The notes under the pieces: generated by a model
The model's input: only the letters and a program-made list of their open reading frames with translations
What the model was told of the DNA's origin: nothing
The model's database searches: none
NCBI RefSeq assembly: GCF_013488225.1
Contig: NZ_CP041241.1
Span: 1 to 64,000 of the forward strand
DNA length: 64,000 bases
From: Sinorhizobium mexicanum
Lineage (GTDB): Bacteria; Pseudomonadota; Alphaproteobacteria; Rhizobiales; Rhizobiaceae
Direction of reading: 5' to 3'
Shown here: piece by piece, positions 54,533 to 64,000 of the stretch
How the letters are laid out: every line of letters starts with the position of its first letter
Position numbering within the stretch: the first letter of the stretch is position 1
Made by a program: the position numbers and the translations under genes

Positions 54533-55491
54533 CCGCCCCCTTGTTGCAGGTGGACGACCTTCATGTCCATTTCCCCATTTCCGGCGGCGGCCTGCTTGGC
54601 ATCGGGCGGCGCACGCTCCATGCCGTCAACGGTATCAGCTTTGATCTCGCCAAAGGGGAATGCCTGTCGATCGTCGGCGAGTCCGGCTGTGGCAAGACGA
54701 CGACGGCGCTGTCCATCCTCGGCCTTCAGAAGATGACGAAAGGCATGATCCGCTATCGCGGCCAACCACTCGCAGGCGCCGGGGCACCCGGCCGCATGCA
54801 GCGCGCCAAAGCGGTGCAGATGGTTTTCCAAGATCCCTACGCTTCGCTTAATCCCCGCCAGTCTGTCCGTACTTCGCTTGCCGCGCCCCTGCGCCTGCAC
54901 GGCATCACTGCGGCTTCGGAGATCGAGGGCCGCGTCGAAGCCATGCTGAAGAATGTCGGCCTGACCCCGGATCAGGCGGCCCGTTATCCGCACGAATTTT
55001 CCGGCGGCCAGCGCCAGCGCATAGGCATCGCCCGCGCGCTCATCCTCGAGCCGGAGATCGTCGTGTTGGATGAGCCGGTTTCCGCCCTTGACGTCTCGAT
55101 CCGGGCGCAGATCATCAACCTGCTGCTGGACCTTCAGGAAAAGCTCGGCCTTTCCTACCTCATGATCAGTCACGACCTCAGCGTGGTAGAGCACATGAGT
55201 GACCGGGTGCTGGTCATGTATTTCGGCGAGGTGGTGGAAGAGGGCGGTTGGCGCGAGATCTTTGAAGCACCCGCCCATCCCTATACGCGTCGGCTGATCG
55301 CCGCCATCCCGGATCCGGATGCGGCGCTCAATCCGACCGCAAAGCAGGATCGATTCTCTGACCTGCCGCTGCTTGTGGGCCGTCGTTTCGTCTCGGACGG
55401 TGACGCCGCCCCGGATGTATTCTCCGCCCCGGGCACCTCCGAACTGATTGGGATCGGCAGGAACCACAAGGTCCGGGTTGCTTCCGCTTAG
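54529..55491 (+). CDS. Peptide ABC transporter ATP-binding protein, DppF type
   Basis: A 320-residue ATPase. [27 protein letters not shown] is the DppF/OppF start, Walker [12 protein letters not shown]-loop [16 protein letters not shown], signature [15 protein letters not shown], Walker [16 protein letters not shown]-loop [14 protein letters not shown]. It completes the transporter of the cluster. Confidence 0.94.
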
Positions 55492-55672
55492 GCTGGTGTG
55501 GCGCGGCCGACGAAGCCGCAACCGCGTCTCCGGTGTGAATTGGCTTCAAAGAAACGCTTTTGCTCCCTGAGAGCATAAGTGCTGAATGTCCGATTTTTCT
55601 CGGCTATGGATGGCCGGTCTTCCTCGACTGCAAGCTGAGGCGATCAATTTTTGTAAACAGGTGGGAAACACA

Positions 55673-56368
55673 ATGGAACGCAAGCCGAGAATTGCCGTGA
55701 TCATGGATGAAAACACCAGTTCGGGTGGAGAGCGGTACGACATTTCGAAGAAATATTTTTCCGCGATCGCTCGTGCCGGCGCGTTCCCCTTTGGAATCCC
55801 GTATGTGCCTGAACTTGTCGGTCCAGCAGTGGACGAGTTTGATGGTTTCTTGAGCGTCGGCGGGCGGATAAACTTTCCCAAGGAGTGGTACGTTGATGGT
55901 GACCAGTCCAGGTTTCCGCCATCAGAGCGTCTTCCTGTTGAATTGGCGTTGATGGAAGGCTTTCTTGCTCGTGACAAGCCTGTACTCGGAATCTGCAATG
56001 GCATGCAAATGCTTGGCTGTCTGAACGGCTGCCGGATGGTTTCGGATGTATATTCGTCTTGGCCGGGGGCGCTTAACCATGATGGAAACCAAATGCTCCA
56101 TGATGTGCAGGTCGCAGGCGGCACCAGAATGGCTGGTATCTTCAGTGCCGAGACATTCAAGGTGAACAGCCTTCATCGGGAGGCAATCGTCGAAATGTCC
56201 AGTGACGTGGTTGTTACGGCCCGCGGGCCAGACGGAGTAGTCGAAGCGATAGAGCTGAGTTCGCGATCTTTTGCCATGGGCTTACAGTGGCATCCAGAAC
56301 TGCTCGATGCCGAAAGCCACCCCGGCGCTCGAATATTCGACGCATTTGTGAAAGCTGCGGGCGACTGA
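55673..56368 (+). CDS. Class I glutamine amidotransferase-like gamma-glutamyl hydrolase (PuuD-like)
   Basis: A 231-residue protein from the ATG at 55673; the earlier ATG at 55586 adds unrelated residues. PRIAVIMDENTSSGGERYDISKKYFSAIARAGAFPFGIPY, DGFLSVGGRINFP, the nucleophile elbow PVLGICNGMQMLGCLNG, VNSLHREAIVEM and the catalytic GLQWHPELLD are those of gamma-glutamyl-GABA hydrolases. It probably removes gamma-glutamyl groups from peptides or amines brought in by the transporter upstream (181-bp gap). Confidence 0.88.
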   Translation: MERKPRIAVIMDENTSSGGERYDISKKYFSAIARAGAFPFGIPYVPELVGPAVDEFDGFLSVGGRINFPKEWYVDGDQSRFPPSERLPVELALMEGFLARDKPVLGICNGMQMLGCLNGCRMVSDVYSSWPGALNHDGNQMLHDVQVAGGTRMAGIFSAETFKVNSLHREAIVEMSSDVVVTARGPDGVVEAIELSSRSFAMGLQWHPELLDAESHPGARIFDAFVKAAGD

Positions 56369-56559
56369 ACAGAATGCGCCATGAAGACCTCGGCGGGCGG
56401 CGGTAGCTGCGTTGTGTCGCATCTCTAAAATGCCGCTACAGTGTCGGCCTTGATCCGTGCGCGAAACGACCATTTGCACACCCGCCGATCATCTGCATGC
56501 GTGACAGAGGGACGCGCATGCAACGGAAGGGCGATGTCACGTTGTCGGCAACTTAACGG

Positions 56560-57290
56560 GTGGCGGATAATTCGGTTGAGATGACCTCATCGACCATCAG
56601 CTACAAGAATCAGCGCTTTCCGCCGCAGATCATCGCCCGTGCGGTCTGGCTGTATATTTCCGGTTCCCGTTGAGCCTGCGGCTAGTCGAGGAAATGCTGC
56701 TGGTGCGCGGCATTGTCGTCTCTTACGAAACGATCCGGCGACGGGGCCGCAAATTCGGGACAGCCTACGCCAAGCAGTTGCGTAGAAAGAAGCCGTCGCG
56801 GAAAGCTATTTGGCATCTGGACGAGGTCGTGATTTCCATAGGCGGCCGAAAACATTGGCTGTGGCGTGCCGTCGACCAGGATGGCTACGTTCTCGACGAG
56901 ATCGTCCAGTCCCGTCGCGATACCAAGGCTGCCAAACGATTGCTGGTGAGGCTGCTGAAGAAGCAAGGTCTGTCGCCGAAGCGACAAACTACGCTCATAC
57001 GGAGCTGCAGGTCGGGATGTGATGCCCGGCGTCGAACATCGATCGCACAAGGGCCTTAACAATCGCGCAGAGAATTCTCACGTGCCGCTTCGAAAACGAG
57101 AGCAGATGATGCAGGGCTTTCGATCCGTAGGAGGCTTGCAACGTTTCATGTCGGTCTTTTCAGCAGTTCGAAATCTCTTCGTCGCGCCACACAAGAGACA
57201 CTCAGCCCTAGCCCATATTCATCGGATCCGCGCCATGGCCCAGTGGAAAGCCGTGACCGGTGCAGCTGCCTGAGTTTACCGACAATCAAG
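56560..57290 (+). mobile_element. Broken IS6-family element
   Basis: An IS6-type transposase gene with two disruptions. Terminal inverted repeats could not be made out by eye, so the limits are approximate. Confidence 0.65.
56581..57273 (+). pseudogene. IS6-family transposase, frameshifted and internally deleted
   Basis: Starts MTSSTISYKNQRFPPQIIARAVWLY, then two extra bases near 56655 shift the frame to FRFPLSLRLVEEMLLVRGIVVSYETIRRRGRKFGTAYAKQLRR. WHLDEVVISIGGRKHWLWRAVDQDGYVLDEIVQSRRDTKAAKRLLVRLLKKQG carries the first catalytic Asp. About 10 bases are lost near 56985 (the ITD of RIITDKLRSYGAAG), then VMPGVEHRSHKGLNNRAENSHVPLRKREQMMQGFRS resumes in another frame and supplies the Glu. The product is inactive. 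Confidence 0.85.
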
Positions 57291-57537
57291 TGTACGGCCG
57301 GTGATCAAACAACGTGACATCGCCCGCTGATCTTGTGGCGTCATCGTTCCTCTTGCGATCAAAGGGCTTTCCGTTCGCTTCCCTTCAAGGAGAGGCAATT
57401 TTTCCGGACCCTCAGGTGCGCAATGCCTCAGGAGCCAAGTGGGCCCCAGCGGCTTCCAGTACCCAGCGTAGCGTACGGCCCGCCCTTTCGCCTGAGGCTT
57501 CGGGCGTCATTTGATCCGCCTCGTCCGAGAAGACCTC
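57291..57537. other. Short region without a gene
   Basis: About 250 bases between the IS6 remnant and the serine-hydrolase fragment. No supported feature. It may be the lost front part of the hydrolase gene after decay. Confidence 0.4.
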
Positions 57538-58026
57538 ATATGCAGATGGCGTGCCCGAGCCAGTTCGCATGACAGATGGAATCCAAGTTCCTCTCTACGA
57601 TGCGCGCTGCACTTTTGCGCCGAGCCGCATTCTGGACGCGGCGTCTTACCAGTCCGGTGGGGCGGGAATGGTCGGCACGGCTTTCGATGTCATGAGTTTC
57701 GTAGAAGCCATCAGAATCGGGGCGGCTCCATCCTCAAGGCACCGACAGTGGACTTGATGATGTTCGACCATGTCGGTCCTCAGGCGGCGACTCAAGGTCC
57801 GGGCTGGGGCTTTGGATTTGGCTGGTCGGTGCTGTCCGACGCCTCCCAGGCGGCGACGCCCCAGGCCGAAGGAACGATCCAGTGGGGCGGCGCCTACGGG
57901 CATTACTGGTTCGTGGACCAAAAGAACCGCCTTACTGCAGTACAACTAACCAACACCGCATTCGAAGGGATGTCTGGAGCGTTTCCGTGGCAAGTCCGTG
58001 ACGCGATCTACGGACAACGGAAATAG
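57538..58026 (+). pseudogene. C-terminal remnant of a beta-lactamase-family serine hydrolase
   Basis: From YADGVPEPVRMTDGIQVPLY to SYQSGGAGMVGTAFDVMSFVEAIRIG the frame is that of class C beta-lactamase-like hydrolases (GG.GM.GTA.D...F). Then one G is missing near 57722, and the sense continues in the next frame as GSILKAPTVDLMMFDHVGP ... GPGWGFGFGWSVL ... GTIQWGGAYGHYWFVDQKNRLTAVQLTNTAFEGM. The front with the SxxK nucleophile is absent. It cannot be active. Confidence 0.8.
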
Positions 58027-58227
58027 GCAAGATAGCGCAGGTCCCTAATGTTCTGCGTGTATGCCCTTTCGGATTTGCGGGGTCGACAGTTCGACTCTCA
58101 TCAAGGTGAGGGATGGCAATCGACATCCGGACCCGACGGTATGTTGCCGGCTTCCGATCGTCTCAGTCGGGTGGGATTCGGAAGTCCGTTGCGAAGGTGC
58201 TGAGAGCGGCTATGTGAGACAATGCAG

Positions 58228-59070
58228 TCATCGCCTGTCGTCGCGCTTCTCTTGCGACATGAGCTGGCCGATGATCGCGGCAGGGAGTGCATCGGCGGCA
58301 TAGGTGAACGTACCGGTCGATTTCACCTCCTCGGCCGAGCGCATCAACGCGCCGAGCGCGGCCCGTGCGAAGGAACCACCGACGCTGACCCGGCGCACCC
58401 CGGCATCCGACAGCTCCGCAACAGAGTAGCTTCGTCCTTTTAGCCCCATGACCACGTTGACGGGTTTGTCCACGGCCGCGCAGACGGTCCGGATGGCCTC
58501 AATGTCAGGCAGACCCGGGGCGTAAAGAACATCAGCCCCCGCTGCCGAGAAGGCTTGAAGCCGCCTGATCGTATCTTCCAGGTCGGGCCTTTCCCAAAGG
58601 TAGTTCTCGGCTCGTGCCGTCAGCAGGAAGGGCAGACCACGGGCCGCTTCTGCCGCAGCCCGAAGGCGTTCGACCGCGTGGGAAAGCTCGTAGATCGGAG
58701 CATCGGGATTGCCTGTCGCATCCTCGATTGATCCACCGACCAGCCCGACTCCGCAGGCCAAACGAATGGTTTCGGCGCAAGTCTCTGGCGCAGCGCCGAA
58801 GCCGTCTTCAAGGTCCGCCGAGACAGGCAGATCGGTCGCGCCGACGATCTCGGCGGCGTTCTCAAGAATCTCGCCCCTGCCGAGGCTGGCAAAGGAGTCC
58901 AGCTTGCCTTTTGAGAACGCATAGCCCGCGCTTGTGGTCGCAAGAGCCTCGAAGCCGAGACTTGCTAGCAGGCGCGCAGAACCGGCGTCCCACGGATTGG
59001 GGATGACGAATGCCTTGTCTCCGTAATGAAGTGCCTTCAGGCGCTCGAACTTGGCGTTTTGATCTAGCAT
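58228..59070 (-). CDS. PEP mutase/isocitrate lyase-superfamily protein
   Basis: A 280-residue protein from the ATG at 59070, preceded by GGGGGAAG. NAKFERLKALHYGDKAFVIPNPWDAGSARLLASLGFEALATTSAGYAFS is the PEP-mutase-like start. The metal and acid motif ADLEDGFGAAPETCAETIRL, then GGSIEDATGN, LLTARAENYLW, and GADVLYAPGLPD complete it. Members cleave or form C-C or C-P bonds on oxaloacetate-like acids; this branch (oxaloacetate decarboxylase/methylisocitrate-like) has unknown substrate. It is the last gene before the right repeat. Confidence 0.88.
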   Translation of the reverse strand: MLDQNAKFERLKALHYGDKAFVIPNPWDAGSARLLASLGFEALATTSAGYAFSKGKLDSFASLGRGEILENAAEIVGATDLPVSADLEDGFGAAPETCAETIRLACGVGLVGGSIEDATGNPDAPIYELSHAVERLRAAAEAARGLPFLLTARAENYLWERPDLEDTIRRLQAFSAAGADVLYAPGLPDIEAIRTVCAAVDKPVNVVMGLKGRSYSVAELSDAGVRRVSVGGSFARAALGALMRSAEEVKSTGTFTYAADALPAAIIGQLMSQEKRDDRR

Positions 59071-59273
59071 CGCTTCCCCCGACGCATGGTTTCGCGAGTG
59101 AGAATAGCGGATTGAAACAGAATAGGAACAACCCCTCTGCCTATCTGTCCGCAATGGCTCGAAGCGGCCTTTGAATGGGCACTTCCCCGACGACAGTAAC
59201 GGGTCGAGAGCCGTTCTTCACGAGCCGTGTGTGCGGCTTGTCGCGAGCATGTTCGGGGATGTCTGCCAACTGA

Positions 59274-59490
59274 CGGCGACGCGGCAACCAGCAACATCGT
59301 CTTCTTCGAGCATCCCGAATGGCACTTCGGCTTCGACACCGAACCCGAAGTCGCGCTCGCGAACCGCAAGGCACTGATCGATCGCGCCGCGACCGACAAG
59401 GCCAGGCTTCTCGGCTATCACTGGGCCTATCCCGGCCTCGGCTATGCCGAACGCAAGAACGGCGCTTACCGTTTCGTCGCCGCCGAATGA
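59274..59490 (+). pseudogene. 3' fragment of the MBL hydrolase gene
   Basis: The last 72 codons of the gene at 17763 ([26 protein letters not shown] ... [25 protein letters not shown]) are kept almost perfectly, with Ile-to-Val as the sole change. No start or metal motif THAHPDH remains, so it is inactive. The near identity to the intact copy points to recent duplication or gene conversion. Confidence 0.92.
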
Positions 59491-59537
59491 CGGGTGCGAC
59501 GCCCGTCCTGCGACGATTGCGGATTGATCTCACGCAG

Positions 59538-59576
59538 CTTATCCGCTTTCAGTGAAACGACCTGAAAGCGGATAAG
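59538..59576 (+). promoter_or_regulatory. 15-bp inverted repeat before the hydantoinase gene
   Basis: CTTATCCGCTTTCAG (59538-59552) and CTGAAAGCGGATAAG (59562-59576) form a perfect 15-bp stem with a 9-base loop, ending 19 bases before the ATG. It is missing from the left copy. It may be an operator, an attenuating hairpin that partly hides the ribosome-binding site, or an inserted palindrome. Confidence 0.6.
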
Positions 59577-59595
59577 GCAAGTGAAGGGGATGACG

Positions 59596-62500
59596 ATGAG
59601 CGGAACCGGGACCTGGGACTTCTGGGTGGATCGCGGCGGCACCTTCACCGACGTCATCGGCCGCGACCCCGAGGGCGCGCTTCACGCGCTGAAGGTTCTC
59701 TCCGAAAATCCCGAGGCCTACCGCGATGCGGCGGTGCACGGCATCCGGCAGCTTCTCAGGCTTTCGGTGGGCGAAGCCGTCCCGGCCGGCTTGGTCGGCG
59801 AGGTGCGGATGGGAACGACCGTCGCCACCAACGCGCTTCTCGAGCGCAAGGGCGAGCGGCTGGCGCTGGTCACCACGCGCGGTTTCCGCGATGCGCTCAG
59901 GATCGGCTACCAGGAGCGCAAGAAGATTTTTGCGACCGAAATCATCAAGCCGGAGGCGCTCTACCAGGACATCGTCGAACTCGATGAGCGCGTGCTGGCG
60001 GACGGCTCGATCGAGCGGCCGCTGAACGAAGTTGAAGCGCAGCGCGCGCTCGAAGACTTGAAGGCGAAAGGCTACCGGGCGGTCGCGATCGTCTTCATGC
60101 ACGCCTACAAATATCCTGATCACGAGGCGCTGGTCGCACGGCTCGCGCGCGCGCTCGGTTTCGAGCAGGTCTCTGTCAGCCATGAGGTCTCGCCGCTCGT
60201 CAAATATGTCGGCCGCGGCGACACCACCGTCATCGACGCCTATCTTTCGCCGGTGCTCGGCCGCTACGTGGCGCAAGTCTCCAATGAACTCGACGTCGGT
60301 CGCTCCGGGGCGCGCATCATGTTCATGATGTCGTCGGGCGGCCTGACGGCGGCGGACATGTTCCAGGGCAAGGATGCGATCCTTTCCGGACCGGCCGGCG
60401 GCGTCGTTGGCCTCGCGAAGACCGGAGAGGCGGCGGGATTCGATCGCATCATCGGTTTCGACATGGGCGGAACCTCGACTGACGTCGCCCATTTCGACGG
60501 CGAATACGAGCGCGCCTTCGAGACCGAGGTTGCCGGCGTGCGCGTGCGCGCGCCGATGATGCTGATCCATACGGTCGCCGCCGGCGGCGGCTCGATCCTC
60601 CATTTCGATGGTGAGCGCTTTCGCGTCGGCCCGGACTCGGCCGGCGCCAATCCGGGCCCGGCCTGCTACCGCAACGGCGGACCGCTTGCCGTCACCGACG
60701 CCAATGTCATGCTCGGCAAGCTGATGCCGGAATTCTTTCCGGCGCTGTTCGGACCGGAGCAGAACGAGCGGCTGGACGTCGAGACCGTGCGGGCGCGCTT
60801 TGCGGCGCTGGCGCAGGAGATCGGCGACGGGCGGAGCGCGGAAGAGGTCGCCGACGGCTTCATCCGCATTGCGGTTGCCAACATGGTCGAGGCGATCAAG
60901 AAGATTTCCGTCCAGCGCGGCTACGACGTGACGCGCTATGCGCTGAGCTGCTTCGGCGGCGCCGGCGGCCAGCACGCCTGCCTGGTGGCGGATGCGCTCG
61001 GAATGAAGAATATTCTCGTCCATCCGATGTCCGGCCTGCTTTCGGCCTATGGCATGGGGCTCGCGGACATCCGCGCCACGCGTCAAAAGGCGCTCGGCGT
61101 CGGGCTCGACGCGGACGCGCCGCCGGCGCTGGCGGGGCTCGGCAATGAGCTTAGGAGCGAGTGCCTTGCGGAGCTCGAGGCGCAGGGCATCCCACCGCAT
61201 CTCGTCCGCACCTATCTGCGCGCGCATGTCCGCTATGCGGGCACGGACACGGCGCTCGCCGTCGAGGCGCGTTTTCCGGAACAGGACGATGCCGCGCGAT
61301 TGCGCGGAGAATTCGAACTCATGCACAAGCGACGCTTCGGCTTCGTCGCCGAGAACAAGGCGCTGGTGATCGACGCGGTCGAGGTCGAGACCGTCGGTGG
61401 CGGTGCGGCTGAGATGGAGGTCGAGGGCCTCGCCATCGACTCCGGTGCGCCCGATGTCAGCCGGCGAACCCGCTTCTATTCGCTGGGCCAATTCCATGAT
61501 GCGCCGGTGGTGCTGCGCTCCGAGATCAATCCGGGGCAAAAGCTTGCAGGCCCGGCGATCGTCATCGAACCCAACCAGACCATTGTCGTGGAAGACGGCT
61601 GGCAGGCGGAGCTGACCGCGAAGGACCATATCGTGCTGACGCGCATCACGCCGCTGCCGGAACGCACCGCCATCGGCACCAAGGCCGATCCGGTGATGCT
61701 GGAGATCTTCAACAACCTCTTCATGTCGATCGCCGAACAGATGGGTGTCACGCTGCAGAACACCGCCTATTCGGTCAACATCAAGGAGCGGCTCGACTTT
61801 TCCTGCGCGGTTTTCGACAACAACGGCAATCTTGTCGCCAACGCACCGCACATGCCGGTGCATCTCGGATCGATGGATGCCTCCGTCGCGACCGCGATCC
61901 GCGAAAACCCCGTCATCCATCCGGGCGACGTGTTCCTGATCAACGCGCCCTATAACGGCGGCACCCATCTGCCGGACCTGACGGTCTGCACGCCGGTCTT
62001 CGACGATGCCGGTCGCGAAATCCGCTTCTGGGTCGCAAGCCGCGGCCATCACGCGGATATCGGCGGCATCTCGCCGGGATCGATGTCGCCGCTTGCGACC
62101 AATATCGAGGAGGAAGGCGTCTATATCGACAACTTCAAGCTCATCGACCGCGGCCGCTTCTGCGAGGAGGAGCTGGAGAAGCTCTTGAACGGGGCGCGCT
62201 ATCCGGTGCGCAACATCCTCCAGAACGTCAACGACCTGAAGGCGCAGGTCGCGGCCAACGAGAAGGGTGTCGCGGAACTGAAGAAAATGATCGGCCAGTT
62301 CGGCGAGGACGTGGTCGAGGCCTATATGGGGCACGTTCAGGACAATGCCGCCGAAAGCGTGCGCCGCGTGCTCGACCAGTTGCGCGACGGCAAATTCTCC
62401 TACGAAATGGACCAGGGCTGCCGGATCGTCGTGAAGATCTCCGTCGATCGCGAAAACCGGGAGGCGACGGTGGATTTCACCGGCACGTCGGAGCAGCGCG

Positions 62501-63210
62501 CCGACAATTTCAACGCGCCGGCGCCGGTGACGCGCGCCGCGGTGCTCTATGTCTTCCGGGTGTTGGTCGAGGCCGATATTCCGATGAATGCCGGCTGCCT
62601 GCGGCCGATCCGCATCGTCATCCCGGAAGGCACGATGCTGACGCCGCGCTATCCGGCGGCGGTCGTCGCCGGCAATGTCGAGGTCAGCCAGGCCGTCACC
62701 AATTGCCTGTTCGGTGCCGTCGAGGCGCAGGCGGCTGCGCAAGGAACGATGAACAATCTCACCTTCGGCAACGCGAACTACCAGTATTATGAAACGATCT
62801 GCTCGGGCGCCCCGGCGGGTCCCGGGTATAACGGTGCCGATGCCGTTCACACCCACATGACCAATTCGCGGCTTACCGATCCCGAAATTCTCGAAACGCG
62901 GTTTCCGGTGGTGCTGGAGGATTTCCACATTCGTAAGGATTCCGGCGGCCGCGGAAAATGGACGGCCGGCAACGGCACAAAGCGTACAATCCGCGCTCGC
63001 GAACGGCTGGACTTCGCCATCCTCTCCGGTCACCGCCGTGTCGCGCCCTTCGGGTCGAAGGGCGGAGAGCCGGGCGAGCTCGGTCGCAACAGCGTTCGGC
63101 GCAATGATGGCCGTATCGAGGAACTGCCGGGCTGTGCCCACACGGTTCTGGAAGCCGGCGAGGCCTTCACCGTCGTGACGCCGACCGGCGGCGGATATGA
63201 AAAGGCCTGA
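59596..63210 (+). CDS. Hydantoinase/5-oxoprolinase fused HyuA-HyuB protein
   Basis: A 1,204-residue protein. The ATG at 59596 has GAAGGGG six bases upstream; the frame also opens at a GTG at 59581. The N-terminal HyuA part has [61 protein letters not shown] (ATP-binding), and [18 protein letters not shown]. The C-terminal HyuB part begins near residue 690 ([44 protein letters not shown]) with [13 protein letters not shown] and [13 protein letters not shown] ([17 protein letters not shown]). This is the fused layout of 5-oxoprolinase, which opens 5-oxoproline to glutamate with ATP; hydantoin substrates are possible. It is linked with gamma-glutamyl metabolism on the left of the block. Confidence 0.93.
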   Translation: MSGTGTWDFWVDRGGTFTDVIGRDPEGALHALKVLSENPEAYRDAAVHGIRQLLRLSVGEAVPAGLVGEVRMGTTVATNALLERKGERLALVTTRGFRDALRIGYQERKKIFATEIIKPEALYQDIVELDERVLADGSIERPLNEVEAQRALEDLKAKGYRAVAIVFMHAYKYPDHEALVARLARALGFEQVSVSHEVSPLVKYVGRGDTTVIDAYLSPVLGRYVAQVSNELDVGRSGARIMFMMSSGGLTAADMFQGKDAILSGPAGGVVGLAKTGEAAGFDRIIGFDMGGTSTDVAHFDGEYERAFETEVAGVRVRAPMMLIHTVAAGGGSILHFDGERFRVGPDSAGANPGPACYRNGGPLAVTDANVMLGKLMPEFFPALFGPEQNERLDVETVRARFAALAQEIGDGRSAEEVADGFIRIAVANMVEAIKKISVQRGYDVTRYALSCFGGAGGQHACLVADALGMKNILVHPMSGLLSAYGMGLADIRATRQKALGVGLDADAPPALAGLGNELRSECLAELEAQGIPPHLVRTYLRAHVRYAGTDTALAVEARFPEQDDAARLRGEFELMHKRRFGFVAENKALVIDAVEVETVGGGAAEMEVEGLAIDSGAPDVSRRTRFYSLGQFHDAPVVLRSEINPGQKLAGPAIVIEPNQTIVVEDGWQAELTAKDHIVLTRITPLPERTAIGTKADPVMLEIFNNLFMSIAEQMGVTLQNTAYSVNIKERLDFSCAVFDNNGNLVANAPHMPVHLGSMDASVATAIRENPVIHPGDVFLINAPYNGGTHLPDLTVCTPVFDDAGREIRFWVASRGHHADIGGISPGSMSPLATNIEEEGVYIDNFKLIDRGRFCEEELEKLLNGARYPVRNILQNVNDLKAQVAANEKGVAELKKMIGQFGEDVVEAYMGHVQDNAAESVRRVLDQLRDGKFSYEMDQGCRIVVKISVDRENREATVDFTGTSEQRADNFNAPAPVTRAAVLYVFRVLVEADIPMNAGCLRPIRIVIPEGTMLTPRYPAAVVAGNVEVSQAVTNCLFGAVEAQAAAQGTMNNLTFGNANYQYYETICSGAPAGPGYNGADAVHTHMTNSRLTDPEILETRFPVVLEDFHIRKDSGGRGKWTAGNGTKRTIRARERLDFAILSGHRRVAPFGSKGGEPGELGRNSVRRNDGRIEELPGCAHTVLEAGEAFTVVTPTGGGYEKA

Positions 63211-63236
63211 GGATCGCTGGCCAGAGGCACGGCTCT

Positions 63237-64000
63237 TCAAGCCTCGGCATTCACTCCGGCACGGCGCCGCAGGCGATCGCCTGCGAAATCCACGAACGCC
63301 CGCACCCGGGCGGAAACCATGCGCCCCTCCGCGTGCACGATGTGAATCGGCACCGGTGCGCGCTCGTAGTCGGCAAGCACCACCTTGAGCCGGCCTGCCT
63401 CTATCTCCGGCGCCACCTGGTACGACTGAAAGCGCGACAGTCCCCAACCGGCGACCGCGGCAGCGATGGCCGCGTCGTTGGTGTCGACGATGAGGCGGGC
63501 GGTGATCGGAACGCGAATGCTGCCGTCACGGCCGAAGAGCCATTCCGAATGGCCGAAAAGGCCCTCCCGGCCGATAATGCGGTGATGCGCAAGATCCTGC
63601 GGTTCCTTCGGCTCGCCGAAGCGAGCGAAATAATCCGGCGAGCCGCAGAGGACCTGCCTGACCGAACCGACGCGGCGAGCAATGAGGCCAGAGGCGGGAA
63701 GCGCTGCGATGCGCACGGCGACATCCAGTCCTTCCTCGACCAGGTTGGTCACCCGGTCGAGGAAGACGGTCTTCACCTGCATGGCGGGGTAGCGATCGAG
63801 AAAATCGAGAACGACAGGGAGCACGTGGATGCGCCCGAAAAGCGCCGGCGCCGTCACCGTGAGCAGCCCAGCCGGGTGCGTGAAGCTCCCCGCCGCATTG
63901 GCCTCCGCCTCGGCAATCTCCGCCAGAATGCGCCGGCAATCGGCCGCGTAGCCTTCGCCCGCCGCAGTCAGCTTCAGCGAACGGGTCGTGCGGACGAGCA
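63237..64000 (-). CDS. LysR-family regulator, partial (N-terminus beyond the window)
   Basis: The frame runs off the right edge: LVRTTRSLKLTAAGEGYAADCRRILAEIAEAEANAAG is the end of the LysR HTH linker, followed by an effector domain of the CrgA/PP2 branch (GLLTVTAPALFGRIHVLPVVLDFLDRYPAMQVKTVFLDRVTNLVEEGLDVAVRIAALPASGLIARRVGSVRQVLCGSPDYFARFGEPKEPQDLAHHRII). The HTH itself lies outside. It is convergent with the hydantoinase gene (26-bp gap). Confidence 0.92.
   Translation of the reverse strand, partial: LVRTTRSLKLTAAGEGYAADCRRILAEIAEAEANAAGSFTHPAGLLTVTAPALFGRIHVLPVVLDFLDRYPAMQVKTVFLDRVTNLVEEGLDVAVRIAALPASGLIARRVGSVRQVLCGSPDYFARFGEPKEPQDLAHHRIIGREGLFGHSEWLFGRDGSIRVPITARLIVDTNDAAIAAAVAGWGLSRFQSYQVAPEIEAGRLKVVLADYERAPVPIHIVHAEGRMVSARVRAFVDFAGDRLRRRAGVNAEA

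Larger units (their letters stand above)
59274..59809 (+). repeat. Right copy of the direct repeat bounding a 40.8-kb block
   Basis: 59274-59498 equals 18494-18718 with one mismatch. 59596-59809 is similar to 18757-18969 at roughly 88-90%. The left edge (59273/59274) is where homology to the MBL gene begins; the sequence just before it (59155-59273) has no counterpart in the left copy. Confidence 0.9.

Noticed and set aside
59539..63447. 1,302-residue open frame opposite the hydantoinase gene
   Set aside because: It mirrors the hydantoinase codons, has biased Arg/His/Asp composition and no motif.

Overview
The window looks like a Sinorhizobium/Ensifer-type rhizobial genome (Alphaproteobacteria, Rhizobiales). 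The evidence is high GC content, short palindromic intergenic repeats typical of that group, abundant ABC transporter operons with LysR regulators, and a DUF1612/HTH protein of the kind found on rhizobial megaplasmids. Four perfect copies of the 16-bp palindrome GTTGACAGCTGTCAAC lie between genes in the first 6.5 kb. This matches the GTT-N4-GC-N4-AAC pattern of repABC-plasmid centromeres (parS). I therefore infer a repABC megaplasmid or chromid (pSymB-like), with the partition/replication region close to or just left of the window. No repA, repB or repC is in the window itself.

Region 1 (1-18.7 kb) is backbone-like. It holds a glycosyltransferase-like protein, the DUF1612 HTH protein, a TctCBA tricarboxylate transporter, a ribosomal pseudouridine synthase, a DUF3300/DUF2950 secreted pair, a lipoprotein esterase (DUF900), a calcium/proton antiporter, a small potassium channel, a GlxA-type regulator divergent from a Tat-exported alpha/beta hydrolase, and a Tat-exported metallo-beta-lactamase-fold hydrolase.

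Region 2 (about 18.97-59.27 kb) looks like an inserted or rearranged block. Its edges carry two copies of the junction between the MBL hydrolase and a hydantoinase/oxoprolinase. On the left the hydrolase is whole and the hydantoinase is cut to about 70 codons; on the right the hydrolase is reduced to its last 72 codons and the hydantoinase is whole. The offset between copies is 40,780 bp. Inside are: a frameshifted serralysin/RTX gene; an opine-dehydrogenase-like gene and LysR regulator next to a polyamine-type ABC transporter, flavin monooxygenase, two AhpD-like proteins and a MATE exporter; an IS91-type element with a frameshifted tyrosine recombinase; a ParD/ParE module; a 1,169-residue protein of unknown family followed by a candidate polymorphic toxin (pre-toxin TG-like segment plus possible REase-like C-terminus); a broken adenylate cyclase/TPR gene; a D-amino-acid/dipeptide catabolic cluster (D-amino acid transaminase, DmpA-like and DppA-like peptidases, LysR, amidohydrolase, complete Dpp-type transporter, gamma-glutamyl hydrolase); a broken IS6-type element; a broken serine hydrolase; and a PEP mutase-like enzyme.

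Region 3 (59.3-64 kb) returns to the interrupted locus: the intact 1,204-residue hydantoinase/oxoprolinase and a LysR regulator that runs off the window.

The most interesting items are the parS cluster, the direct-repeat-bounded 40.8-kb block, the toxin/large-protein pair, and the opine-dehydrogenase/ABC/monooxygenase/AhpD operon. Family assignments come from reading motifs; no database search was run.
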